From NORP110 sp051251595 (GTDB lineage Bacteria > Pseudomonadota > Alphaproteobacteria > Rhodobacterales > Rhodobacteraceae): a stretch of 64,000 nucleotides of DNA. Made by a program: the position numbers and the translations under genes. Location: NCBI GenBank assembly GCA_051251595.1, contig JBPOFA010000013.1, positions 1-64,000 of the forward strand. The letters are read 5' to 3'. The notes beneath the pieces were generated by a model. The model was given only the letters and a program-made list of their open reading frames with translations, did not search any database and was not told the DNA's origin. Of this stretch, positions 27,033-34,899 are shown in pieces (the stretch's first letter is position 1; every line of letters begins with the position of its first letter).

Positions 27033-28229
27033 CTAGTGCCCCCCTCCGCCGGCAAGACCGATGCCCGCAAGAATGGACCCTAGAACCTTCATTCTCAGAC
27101 CCGCGGCTTTGACCACGCCGGTTGCAGCCACGATGTGGCCAAACACACCTTCCAGGTTGTTGGTGTAGGTTTGAACAATGCATCCGGACCCGTCCAGCAA
27201 CATGTCCTCATGCTCTTTGTAGTTCAGTTCGAGCAAGGCGTGAACGGTGCCCCTCTGTGTTGCGCTGCCCAAGTCGATCAGATCACTGTTTGGCGTCACC
27301 TGGCCTGTGGCGACGGCAGGTTGCAGCGCGACGATATGCGCCGGGAAGATCGCGTTTTTGAAAGACAGGTCCGCATTGCTTTCACAGGCGATTTCAGCGG
27401 GCATGCCAACATGCAGCGTTCTGGCGGATACCTGGGAAAAACCGGCTGAAACGCGGATTGGCACATTCTTAGGGCGGTCCGGAATGATGATCATGGCGGG
27501 ACGCAGAACCAGAGTTGTCGCGGGGCTGCCGACGCTGAGGGTCAGCTGGGTGACCGACCCTGAGGCGAAGCTTTTGACCTCTGTAAATGAGAGCGCAGTT
27601 TTGGCTCTTTCGATTGAGGTTTGAGCCGCCTTGCGCTGGGCCGGAATGCTTTCTTCAAGTTCGACATTTGCCAAATCCAATTGGGCGTTCGCGGCGGATA
27701 AATCAGCCTCGGCGGACAAAACGGCGGACCGGGACTCGACCACGGCGTTTGCTGTTCCAGCCCCGCGCTGGACCAGAGCTTCGGCATCGCTGAGCTCATC
27801 GCGCAGGTTTTCAAGACGCGCTTCAACATCGGCCACACCAGCCTCGGCGACCAGCTTGTCGTCCTTGGCTTTGGTTTCAGACGCTTCGATCACGGCAAGC
27901 TCTGCCTCTGCCTCGGCAAGGGCGGCGCGCTGCGCGCTGTCTTCGATGCGAAACAGCAGATCCCCAGCTTGAACATGTTGCCCGTTGATGACGGCAACTT
28001 CGGTAACCGGGCCGGTTGTTTGAGCAACAACAGACACCGTTTTGAATGGAACGATACCGGCGTAGGTTTTGGGGTGGAAATAAAAGACCACTGTAAACAC
28101 GCAAAACGCCAGAATGGCCCAGATGAAAATGGCGGTTTTCATGTTCCAGACGGTCATGGGCTCGCCACGGCGGCGCAGTTGGAAATAGCGAATGACTGCC
28201 GGAAAAGACGTGAACATCAGCTCAAACAT
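27033..28229 (-). CDS. HlyD-family membrane fusion protein
   Basis: A 398-residue periplasmic adaptor anchored by an N-terminal membrane helix (about residues 31-50, IWAILAFCVFTVVFYF). A lipoyl/barrel-sandwich half follows (PVTEVAVINGQHVQAGDLLFRIED), then an Ala/Glu-rich alpha-hairpin (residues 90-200) and the closing barrel (ASGSVTQLTLSVG). Such proteins bridge inner-membrane exporters to outer-membrane channels, but no transporter gene adjoins; only a small membrane protein does. A Gly-rich tail (GLAGGGGH) ends it. Its start overlaps the upstream gene by 8 bp. Confidence 0.82.
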   Translation of the reverse strand: MFELMFTSFPAVIRYFQLRRRGEPMTVWNMKTAIFIWAILAFCVFTVVFYFHPKTYAGIVPFKTVSVVAQTTGPVTEVAVINGQHVQAGDLLFRIEDSAQRAALAEAEAELAVIEASETKAKDDKLVAEAGVADVEARLENLRDELSDAEALVQRGAGTANAVVESRSAVLSAEADLSAANAQLDLANVELEESIPAQRKAAQTSIERAKTALSFTEVKSFASGSVTQLTLSVGSPATTLVLRPAMIIIPDRPKNVPIRVSAGFSQVSARTLHVGMPAEIACESNADLSFKNAIFPAHIVALQPAVATGQVTPNSDLIDLGSATQRGTVHALLELNYKEHEDMLLDGSGCIVQTYTNNLEGVFGHIVAATGVVKAAGLRMKVLGSILAGIGLAGGGGH

Positions 28230-28596
28230 CGCTGACCTCGTCTTTTGTTTCTTTGGTTTCAGGGACGTCCGGGGTCGACTGCACCTTTAGATGGAACCTT
28301 GACCAATCGGCCATCAGGGCGATCAGAATTGCACAGAGCGGCAAAAGGATATGAAAGTGATCGACCGGGAACAGCTCATAAAGCAGGGCAATCAACAGCA
28401 ATGTCGGGATGGTTTTGGCCAGCGGCGTCCCTTTGGACTGATGTTCTGCCCAGCGATCAAAAGCGGCGTAAAGGTAGACAATGCCATAAAGGCCAGCCAG
28501 CACGATCAAAATAACGATAACCGCCAGATAGTCGCCGCCGTCGGGCGGAACAAACCAATGTGGACTGGAATGGGCCGCCTCTGCAGTTTCTGACAT
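28222..28596 (-). CDS. small inner-membrane protein paired with the HlyD adaptor
   Basis: A protein of about 124 residues with three hydrophobic helices (YLAVIVILIVLAGLYGIVYL; TIPTLLLIALLYELF; FHILLPLCAILIALM) and a charged C-terminus. No family is certain. The layout of a short membrane protein coupled (8-bp overlap) to an HlyD adaptor resembles the E. coli yiaW-yiaV and yibI-yibH pairs, although the sequence is not clearly the same family. ATG 28596 has AGGTGA upstream. Confidence 0.7.
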   Translation of the reverse strand: MSETAEAAHSSPHWFVPPDGGDYLAVIVILIVLAGLYGIVYLYAAFDRWAEHQSKGTPLAKTIPTLLLIALLYELFPVDHFHILLPLCAILIALMADWSRFHLKVQSTPDVPETKETKDEVSDV

Positions 28597-28708
28597 CTCG
28601 AAATTCACCTGTTTCAATAAAGTAGTTGGAAAAGAAACAAAGATACACCGGATTGACAAGTCCGAAATCAACCTAATCGTGCTGGTTTATATGCATCAAA
28701 AGAGGTTC

Positions 28709-30235
28709 TTAGCCTAAGGCGGCCCCGTCCATTTCGCCCTGCAGGAACGCCTCTGGGCTGTCGACCTCGACCAGTCTTTTGCGGTCGATCCACCAGAACC
28801 GGTTGCCAACATTGCGCAGGAATGTCCGGTCGTGGCTCACCAAAAGACAGGATACATCATGGGTGATCAGCTCATGCTCCAGCGCTTCCTGCCCTTCGAT
28901 GTCCAGATGGTTGGTCGGTTCATCCAGCAGGTAGAAATTCGGGGTCTTTAGCCGCAGGATCAGCATCGCAAGACGGGCCTTTTGCCCGCCGGACAAAGCG
29001 CCGCTCTTGGTGTCCTGCATCTGAATATTGATGCCTGCCCCGGCCAATGCCCCACGTGCCCGCTGATCGCCAATGTCAAACTGCCCGGCCACGGCCTGCA
29101 TCGGCGTGTCGGTGTCTGTCAGCTGGCTTAGGTGCTGATCCGAATAGGCCGGCACAAGAGAGCCTGCGCATTTTACTGGGGTCTCTGCCCCGTTCAGCGC
29201 CTGTTCTATCACCTTGATCAACCGGGTTTTTCCGGTGCCGTTGGCCCCCAGAATGACGACACGATCACCGCGCGAAATCCACTTTTCCCCGGTCTTGTAC
29301 AAAAGCCGCCCGTCCGGTGTTTCTACCGACACATCCGGCAAGGTGATCAAGGCTTTGGCATGGGTGCCGCTGTTGGCCAATCTGATGTCCCCGGCGCTGT
29401 GTTCTCTGTGCGCGGGGGCGGCGGCGGATTCAATCTTATCGGCGCGAGACAGTAATTTCCGCGTCCGGTGCAGCAGGATGTCTGACCCAGAGTTGATCCC
29501 GATGTTTTTCATCTTGGCCGCTTGCTTGCGCAGTTGTTGGGCCTTGTTCAGATCATTTGCAAAGCGTCGCGCATCCGTGGCGTCGGAGTCATCCAAAGCG
29601 CTCCGGGCCGCGCTGAACGGCAGCTGGAACACGCGTGAGCGTTCGGTGCGCAGGAACAGGGTCCGGTTGGTCGTTGCATCCAGAAAGGCGCGGTCATGGG
29701 ATGTGATCACCACGGGCACGTCACGGGGCAGGGCGCCCAGCCAGCCCTGCAACAGCGCGATCCTGTGCAGATCCAGATGGTTGGTGGGTTCATCCAGCAG
29801 CAACACGTCGGGTTCAGTGATCCAAACCGCTGCCAGCATCGCCGTGCGTTGCCAGCCGCCGCTTAGCGCGCTTAACGGTTTGTGCTGCACCTCATAGGGC
29901 ACGTTCAAATCGTCCAGCACCACATCCACGCGCCAGCTTTCATATTCGGCCTGTTCCGGGGCAAGCGCGGCCAGAACCCAATCATAAAGGGTCAGGCCCA
30001 AAGCAGCATCCGGCACGTTTTGCTGCACATAGCCCACCCGCGCCCCACGCGCCCGGGTGATGTCGCCGCTGGTTGGCTCTACCTCACCGGCCAAACAGCC
30101 CAGCAAGGTGGATTTCCCGCGCCCATTCGCGGCGACCAGCCCAATGCGGTCGCCCTTGGAGAGGGTCAGAGTCAGATCAGTGAACAAGGGATCGCCAAGG
30201 GTCACGCCCAAAGCATTGATGTTGATAAGTGTCAT
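28709..30235 (-). CDS. ABC-F family ATPase
   Basis: A soluble twin-ATPase of 508 residues without membrane helices. Domain 1 has Walker A AANGRGKST near residue 38, signature LSGGW, and Walker B LLLDEPTNHLDLH. Domain 2 has GANGTGKTR near 335, LSGGQKARL and LLDEPTNHLDIEG. The linker between them is charged. ABC-F proteins act on the ribosome, relieving stalled translation or protecting it from antibiotics; which applies is unknown. A small leader ORF with attenuator-like folds precedes it, as in antibiotic-inducible ABC-F genes. Its 3' end is duplicated at 26698-26918. Confidence 0.9.
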   Translation of the reverse strand: MTLININALGVTLGDPLFTDLTLTLSKGDRIGLVAANGRGKSTLLGCLAGEVEPTSGDITRARGARVGYVQQNVPDAALGLTLYDWVLAALAPEQAEYESWRVDVVLDDLNVPYEVQHKPLSALSGGWQRTAMLAAVWITEPDVLLLDEPTNHLDLHRIALLQGWLGALPRDVPVVITSHDRAFLDATTNRTLFLRTERSRVFQLPFSAARSALDDSDATDARRFANDLNKAQQLRKQAAKMKNIGINSGSDILLHRTRKLLSRADKIESAAAPAHREHSAGDIRLANSGTHAKALITLPDVSVETPDGRLLYKTGEKWISRGDRVVILGANGTGKTRLIKVIEQALNGAETPVKCAGSLVPAYSDQHLSQLTDTDTPMQAVAGQFDIGDQRARGALAGAGINIQMQDTKSGALSGGQKARLAMLILRLKTPNFYLLDEPTNHLDIEGQEALEHELITHDVSCLLVSHDRTFLRNVGNRFWWIDRKRLVEVDSPEAFLQGEMDGAALG

Positions 30236-30249
30236 AGGAATCTCAGGTC

Positions 30250-30348
30250 AATAAAAGAGGGCCGCAGCGCGGCTTTGGGCAGACCGGATGAGAATGTAAG
30301 TCTCTGGTCAGCCCTGCAAATCAGATTTACAGGGCATAGCGGGGACCA
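30250..30348 (-). promoter_or_regulatory. attenuator-like folds upstream of the ABC-F gene
   Basis: On the minus strand a hairpin pairs GCCCTG (30330-30335, end of the leader ORF) with CAGGGC (30311-30316), extended by TGGTC/GACCA. An alternative pairs GGGCTGACC (30306-30314) with GGTCTGCCC (30277-30285), with one mismatch. A terminator-like stem GCCGC-GCT-GCGGC (30261-30273) with CCTCTTTTATT after it (to 30250) ends just before the ABC-F ATG. Mutually exclusive pairings plus a terminator fit ribosome-mediated attenuation. Folding energies were not computed. Confidence 0.6.
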
Positions 30349-30374
30349 TGCTGAAGTCGGCGGATGATACGCAT
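30327..30374 (-). CDS. 15-residue leader peptide upstream of the ABC-F gene
   Basis: The ORF reads MRIIRRLQHGPRYAL and stops at TAA 30327-30329, 91 bp before the ABC-F start. AGGAGG lies 13 nt upstream of the ATG, longer than ideal. The last codons form one arm of a hairpin, so translation would alter the fold. Short Arg-rich leaders of this kind act as stall sensors for macrolides and similar drugs in other genes. That role here is inference. Confidence 0.6.
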   Translation of the reverse strand: MRIIRRLQHGPRYAL

Positions 30375-30576
30375 GTTCAGCAATTGCCCTCCTGTTGTAG
30401 TTTGTGACCTTTCGGGCAGCATAAAAAACCGAACGGACCTTGGCAACAGGCTTGTTTGCGGGGGCAACCACAGCTTGGGCCAGTGGCTCTGGTATTGCTC
30501 TGGACTGCATGAAAAGGTTAGGCTGACCGATACCCCTGGTACCGCATCGGGCATAGGGGCTAGGGGAGTAGACGCA

Positions 30577-30996
30577 ATGACACATGAACAAACCGGCTGG
30601 CGCCCCATGCCGCTTGCGCTGAAGGTGCTCTTTTGCGTGATGCTGCTCTGGTCGCTTGGATCGGTGATGAACCTGCCCAACCTGATGGCAAATGGCCTGC
30701 CCTTGTTTGGGGTGTTTGTATCGGGGATCGCCGCGTTTCTGGTTGTCCTGTTGCTGGACCTGATCGGACCTCTTGGGTTCCTCATTGGAATGTGGACAAG
30801 AAAACCCTGGGCTCCAAGCTGGGCTTTTACCTATATCGGTGTTTTTGTGCTAAATGCGCTGGTGGCCTTGGTGACCGTGCGCGAACAGCTGGGGTTGGTG
30901 CAAATCCTGATCCCCATGAGCGCCAGCCTGATCTTTGCCGCAGTGATCTATTGGAAACTCGATTATTTCAGCCTGCCCGGCAAGAGGGAAATATAA
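30577..30996 (+). CDS. membrane protein of unknown function
   Basis: A protein of 139 residues with four predicted helices (LALKVLFCVMLLWSLGSVM; LFGVFVSGIAAFLVVLLLDL; FTYIGVFVLNALVALV; LIPMSASLIFAAVIYW) and short polar ends. No family recognised. ATG 30577 is supported by GGGGAG about 9 nt upstream; a longer frame reaching 30364 lacks coding character. It is divergent from the ABC-F unit. Confidence 0.65.
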   Translation: MTHEQTGWRPMPLALKVLFCVMLLWSLGSVMNLPNLMANGLPLFGVFVSGIAAFLVVLLLDLIGPLGFLIGMWTRKPWAPSWAFTYIGVFVLNALVALVTVREQLGLVQILIPMSASLIFAAVIYWKLDYFSLPGKREI

Positions 30997-31043
30997 AAAT
31001 CGGTATCGAGGCGAGCAAAGCAGACTCTCGTATAAAGCGCAGC

Positions 31044-31061
31044 GAATGGCTGCAATGAGCC
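31044..31061 (+). repeat. dispersed 18-bp intergenic motif, copy 1
   Basis: GAATGGCTGCAATGAGCC belongs to a family also seen at 35979, 38950, 48973 and 49041 (consensus about GAAYGGCWGSWWWGRGCC). All are in the same orientation and outside genes. Confidence 0.5.
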
Positions 31062-31118
31062 CAAAACGACGATTGCTGCATAGTGTTCGAATGGCCGCTT
31101 CTCTGGAAACAGCATGCT

Positions 31119-31385
31119 CTACGCCAAGGCGTATGAGAACCCCAACCAGTTCAGTGCAGCGACCGCGGCCCAAAATGGTGTAAAAGCAAACCCGACATGC
31201 TTGCCATTCGTTGACACTTTGGGGTGGTTGCCAAACAACGGGAGCCCAGCTTGGTTGGCATTCACAAGCATCATCAGGACCGCAATTACGCCGAATACGA
31301 AGTGCAGTGCGTCTCGATCAACGAGGCCGAGCGTCAAACCATACAATGCGCCGACGGCAAGACGAACACTCTTGGTCCTTCACCC
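31119..31385 (-). pseudogene. probable 5'-truncated small membrane protein
   Basis: The frame reads VRLAVGALYGLTLGLVDRDAL, then two hydrophobic helices (HFVFGVIAVLMMLV; FTPFWAAVAALNWLGFSY) and a stop at 31119. It looks like real protein sequence, but there is no ATG; only a TTG at 31346 could start it. The family-like sequence runs upstream of that TTG to a TGA. A plus-strand fragment of different origin begins in the same spot. I infer loss of the 5' end; no family recognised. Confidence 0.45.
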
Positions 31386-31552
31386 CGGATGAACCTTGGG
31401 CAGATGAAGAGCTGGAAACCATCGCCAATGTTGCGCTCGAAGATGTTGCTGGAAACAACTTTGATGATCTTCTGGACCACCTAAAAGACGCAGATGCCAA
31501 CGAGGTTGCGTCAACGGCTCTATCCATTAGGCCGAGAAACTGCGGGGCGTAA
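31361..31552 (+). pseudogene. 3' fragment of an unidentified gene
   Basis: The frame encodes an acidic, protein-like tail (SWSFTPDEPWADEELETIAN, then DDLLDHLKDADANEVASTAL) ending at 31552, with no start codon in a credible context. It abuts the truncated membrane-protein fragment on the other strand, marking a rearrangement junction near 31360. No family recognised. Confidence 0.4.
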
Positions 31553-31617
31553 CGGATTGGTCCTGACTTTATTTTTGGACAGTCCCAAAGCCGGCGCCTC
31601 GCATGACGGGTCTGTGC

Positions 31618-33150
31618 CTAGCGCCTGACGCCGCCAAAACGCACACCGCTCAGATCAGCCATTTCCTTTTTCCATGTGGTGATGTCGCGGTGGGCAAAGT
31701 CGGACAGGCTGTTGTGACCACAGGCGCGCGCCAAGACCTGCATCAACTCAACCGATGCACCAAAATAGCGGGCGAGTTTTTGTGCGCCGACTTGCACATC
31801 CAGCCGCGCACGCAATTCCGGCTTTTGGGTTGCAACACCGACGGGGCAGTTGTTGGAATTGCACATGCGGGCCGCGATACAGCCGACCGCCTGCATGGCA
31901 GAGTTCGACACTGCAACAGCATCCGCACCCAAGGCCATCGCCTTGGCAAAATCCTCGGCCACGCGCAGGCCACCTGTGATGACCAATGTCACTTCACGAC
32001 CCGTCTTTGCATCGAGATGTGCACGGGCACGGGCCAAAGCGGGGATTGTCGGCACAGAGATATGATCGCGGAAGATCAACGGGGCGGCACCCGTTCCGCC
32101 GCCACGACCATCCAGAATGATGTAGTCGGCACTTGCCTCCAACGCGAAGTCGATGTCGTCTTCAATGTGGTTCGCCGAAAGCTTGAACCCGATGGGGATG
32201 CCGCCGGACCGCTCACGGACTTCATCTGCGATACGTTTGAAGTCGGCTGGCGTTTCAAGATCGGGAAAGGTTGCCGGGGAAATGGCAGACTGACCGGGTT
32301 CCAACCCACGCACTTCGGCGATCTTGCCCTGCACCTTATCGCCGGGCAGATGCCCGCCCGTGCCCGTTTTGGCCCCTTGGCCGCCTTTGAAGTGAAAGGC
32401 TTGCACGCGTGCGACCAAATCAAGGTCCCAGCCAAACCGCGCCGATGCCAATTCGTAGAAGTAACGTGAATTTTCTGCCTGTTCTTCTGGCAACATGCCG
32501 CCCTCACCAGAGCAAATTCCAGTGCCCGCCATTTGCGCACCCCGTGACAACGCAGTCTTTGCCTCTTCGGACAACGCGCCATAGCTCATGTCCGAGACAA
32601 AGAGCGGAATATCCAGTTGCAATGGTTTGGCGGCACGCGGCCCAATTGTGACCGATGTTGCGACCGGCACGTCATCCAGCAATGGCTTGCGTGCCATTTG
32701 TGCGGGCAAAATTTGAATGTCGTCCCAATGTGGTAAATCTTTGCGTGGAACACCCATTGCACCCATCTCGCCGTGGTGGCCCAGCTTGGACAGACCGTCT
32801 TTCGCCAAGGCATGTATCCGGGCCACTGTTGGCTCTTCGGGAGTGGGGGCCGCGGTCGGGAGGTCAGACTTCGGCTTTGGCGACGGATCCCCCGCTTTCA
32901 GATCACCAAGGCTCGCGTGCGTGCCATCACAAAATGGACCGTTCGCTGTCGCCTTGCACTGACACAACGCCGCACTACCCGTTTTTTCAGCGGTGAACTT
33001 GAGAGGCGTTGTGTCGGTTCCTGCATGAGACCCATCACAAAACGGCTGGCTTTTGGACATGCCACACTGACACCAATGATAGTCCTTCCCCTTTTCAAGA
33101 TCGACCTTGGCAGGGTGTTTCGCGGCAATGATCGGTACAGAGTTGGTCAT
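31618..33150 (-). CDS. CDGSH iron-sulfur / FMN-binding glutamate-synthase-like fusion protein
   Basis: The N-terminus (about residues 15-85) carries two CDGSH-type 2Fe-2S motifs (CQCGMSKSQPFCDGSH and CQCKATANGPFCDGTH). From about residue 125 comes a glutamate-synthase central/FMN barrel domain: VSDMSYGALSEEAKTAL, SGEGGMLPEEQ, QGAKTGTGGHLPGDKV, a GGGTGAAP phosphate loop, and CNSNNCPVGVATQ, which resembles the 3Fe-4S cysteine region. The glutaminase domain is absent, so it is a GltB-like FMN oxidoreductase with fused electron-carrier domains; the reaction is unknown. ATG 33150 is used rather than 33258, whose extra residues are low-complexity. It is the last gene of the LysR-divergent cluster. 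Confidence 0.85.
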   Translation of the reverse strand: MTNSVPIIAAKHPAKVDLEKGKDYHWCQCGMSKSQPFCDGSHAGTDTTPLKFTAEKTGSAALCQCKATANGPFCDGTHASLGDLKAGDPSPKPKSDLPTAAPTPEEPTVARIHALAKDGLSKLGHHGEMGAMGVPRKDLPHWDDIQILPAQMARKPLLDDVPVATSVTIGPRAAKPLQLDIPLFVSDMSYGALSEEAKTALSRGAQMAGTGICSGEGGMLPEEQAENSRYFYELASARFGWDLDLVARVQAFHFKGGQGAKTGTGGHLPGDKVQGKIAEVRGLEPGQSAISPATFPDLETPADFKRIADEVRERSGGIPIGFKLSANHIEDDIDFALEASADYIILDGRGGGTGAAPLIFRDHISVPTIPALARARAHLDAKTGREVTLVITGGLRVAEDFAKAMALGADAVAVSNSAMQAVGCIAARMCNSNNCPVGVATQKPELRARLDVQVGAQKLARYFGASVELMQVLARACGHNSLSDFAHRDITTWKKEMADLSGVRFGGVRR

Positions 33151-33190
33151 ATTGATGTCCTTGGGTGAATGGCGTCTGGTGTGCGGGCGT

Positions 33191-33742
33191 TTAGTTGGCC
33201 AAGCTGCGACCAGTGATGAAAGTGTAAGAGCTTTCGACAAGCTGGATGACGACCTCAAGCTCGCCTTCGGTCGTGGGCGTATAGATCATGACAAGACCTT
33301 CCCAACCGGGTCTTTGATTAGCCCAAGGGTGCGGCGTTGCCCAACCGGCCTTGACGGCCGCGCGGGCCAATTCGGGTTCGAGTGATGCGTGCAAACTGCC
33401 GTCTGGGTGGACGTGCGCGAACTCGCGTCCGCCGACGATTGCATCAGGTTCAGCAAGGGTGACATCAGTGTTCAGTTGAAAGCCAACAGCGCCGGGCAAG
33501 GAAACCCGTGTTGAACCGAGAGTCACGCCTGAAAGCTCTTCCACATGTTTCAACATCACTTCAGTCAGCTCCGAAACCGGTTCCAAACCCAATTGAATAT
33601 GGGGGACGCCATTGGTCGTTTCGGGGCGCGGTCCTTCGCGCTGTGGCAGGGACACATCCTGCGCGAAGGCAGGCGTGACGTTGGAAAGAAGGGTTGCCGT
33701 GGCCAAAATTGCAAGTCGTTTCGAAAGTTTTGACATTCTCAT
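33191..33742 (-). CDS. exported luciferase-like domain protein (DUF5519)
   Basis: A signal peptide (LAILATATLLSNVTPAFAQ) is followed by a domain matching DUF5519: a LPGAVGFQL strand, REFAHVHPDGSLHASLEPEL, AVKAGWATPHPWA, and GLVMIYTPTTEGELEVVIQL. The name luciferase-like comes from fungal relatives and does not prove activity. The start is ATG 33742 or the one two codons later. It is 37 bp after the NTF2-like gene and 40 bp before the CDGSH fusion gene. Confidence 0.72.
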   Translation of the reverse strand: MRMSKLSKRLAILATATLLSNVTPAFAQDVSLPQREGPRPETTNGVPHIQLGLEPVSELTEVMLKHVEELSGVTLGSTRVSLPGAVGFQLNTDVTLAEPDAIVGGREFAHVHPDGSLHASLEPELARAAVKAGWATPHPWANQRPGWEGLVMIYTPTTEGELEVVIQLVESSYTFITGRSLAN

Positions 33743-33779
33743 CACCTTTAATATTTGGCCACGGCTGTGGATTTGGACG

Positions 33780-34274
33780 TTACTTCGCGTGGTAGGCTTG
33801 GCTGACTGCGAAACTGTCTTCAAACCAGTTCCAAAGCACAACTTTGCCGTCACGGACTTTGGCACGCAAGGCGAATGTGAAGTCACCAATCTCTTGGCCG
33901 GATTTCGTGGTGATCCCATTCATGTCACCAAAGATCGCAACCGTGTCGCCAGAGGCGAGAACATCAGTGTTTTCCCATTTGGTGGTTTGAAAGTTTTCAC
34001 TAAACACGCCAAGGAAGCCAAAGATCGCTTGCTTTCCTTCCCATGGTCCAATCCATGGAAGGGTCGGATCGCCAGCGTTTAACCATACCATGTCGTCGGC
34101 CATAAAATCGGCCATCGCACCCATATCACCGCTGCCCATTGCCCCCATAAGGGCCATGACAGTGTCCAGGCTTGCCTGACTTTGATCGTCGCGTGATTGC
34201 GCTGCAGTCACCGACGCAAATGTTGCGCCGGTGACTGCAGCTACAGAAGCTTTCATTGCTTGTCGTCTATTCAT
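33780..34274 (-). CDS. exported NTF2/SnoaL-like protein
   Basis: A 164-residue protein with a Tat-like signal (MNRRQAMKASVAAVTGATFA). The remainder is an alpha+beta-barrel SnoaL/NTF2-like domain: DTVMALMGAMGSGDMGAMADF, DDMVWLNAGDPTLPWIGPW, and VLWNWFEDSFAVSQAY. The fold forms small-ligand pockets or enzymes, so function is open. It is second in the cluster divergent from the LysR gene. Confidence 0.75.
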   Translation of the reverse strand: MNRRQAMKASVAAVTGATFASVTAAQSRDDQSQASLDTVMALMGAMGSGDMGAMADFMADDMVWLNAGDPTLPWIGPWEGKQAIFGFLGVFSENFQTTKWENTDVLASGDTVAIFGDMNGITTKSGQEIGDFTFALRAKVRDGKVVLWNWFEDSFAVSQAYHAK

Positions 34275-34301
34275 TTTCAGAGCTCCTATCGAGTTCAGTT
34301 T

Positions 34302-34778
34302 CTACCGACCAGAAAGCTGCTGCAGTGCTGCCGCCCAATCCTCGACGTGGTACGTCCGCACGATTTTGCCGTCTTCCAGTTCGTGGATGTCGATCGTCAA
34401 GATGTCAAAGCTGCGGCCCTCGCCATCGACACCAAAGAAAGGCGCGACTGGGGTGCCGGTGGCACGGCTGCGCACAACGACAGTGTCGCCATCTTGATAC
34501 ATGGCCTGAACAGCCCAATCCAGATCGGGCATCAGTTTCGCAAATCCACCGACTTGACCAAGAAACGCCTCGCGGGATTTGTTCTCGCCAGAGTAGTCAC
34601 CAATGCTTTCCCAAGCCTCGGATGTCGCGTCCTTAAACGCCGCGACCTGTGTGGCATCGCTTGGGTTGCTCAGGAGATCATAAAAAACGGTGACCGTTTC
34701 CTTGTTGTCTGCAAAAACTGCGGAGGTAGATGTCACAAGCGCCAAAGACGCCGCGCCAATGAGGGATTTGATAGTCAT
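34302..34778 (-). CDS. exported SnoaL-like ester cyclase family protein
   Basis: A 158-residue protein with a Sec signal (SLIGAASLALVTSTSAVFA) and a SnoaL-like polyketide-cyclase fold: VTVFYDLLSNPSDATQVAAF, LMPDLDWAVQAMYQDGDTVV, and FDILTIDIHELEDGKIVRTY. It is the first gene of the four-gene minus-strand unit and divergent from the LysR regulator, with a symmetric site between them. No substrate can be inferred. Confidence 0.75.
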   Translation of the reverse strand: MTIKSLIGAASLALVTSTSAVFADNKETVTVFYDLLSNPSDATQVAAFKDATSEAWESIGDYSGENKSREAFLGQVGGFAKLMPDLDWAVQAMYQDGDTVVVRSRATGTPVAPFFGVDGEGRSFDILTIDIHELEDGKIVRTYHVEDWAAALQQLSGR

Positions 34779-34822
34779 GGTGTGCTCTCCAAATTAAAAT
34801 TCACAGCCGATGATTGGCATGT

Positions 34823-34857
34823 ATGCAGAAAAGATACCGCTTGAGATTGTTCTGCAT
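34823..34857. promoter_or_regulatory. inverted repeat between the ester-cyclase-like gene and lysR
   Basis: ATGCAGAA (34823-34830) and TTCTGCAT (34850-34857) are perfect 8-bp inverted repeats separated by 19 nt, centred in the divergent promoter region. The layout suits a LysR-type regulator site. Confidence 0.5.
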
Positions 34858-34899
34858 AATCCGCTAGTTTCAGATTTGACTGTTCTGTTGAGGCGAATA

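Noticed and set aside
31603..32469. 288-codon plus-strand ORF opposite the CDGSH-GltB gene
   Set aside because: Antisense to a gene with clear iron-sulfur and FMN-domain motifs; no recognisable domain of its own.
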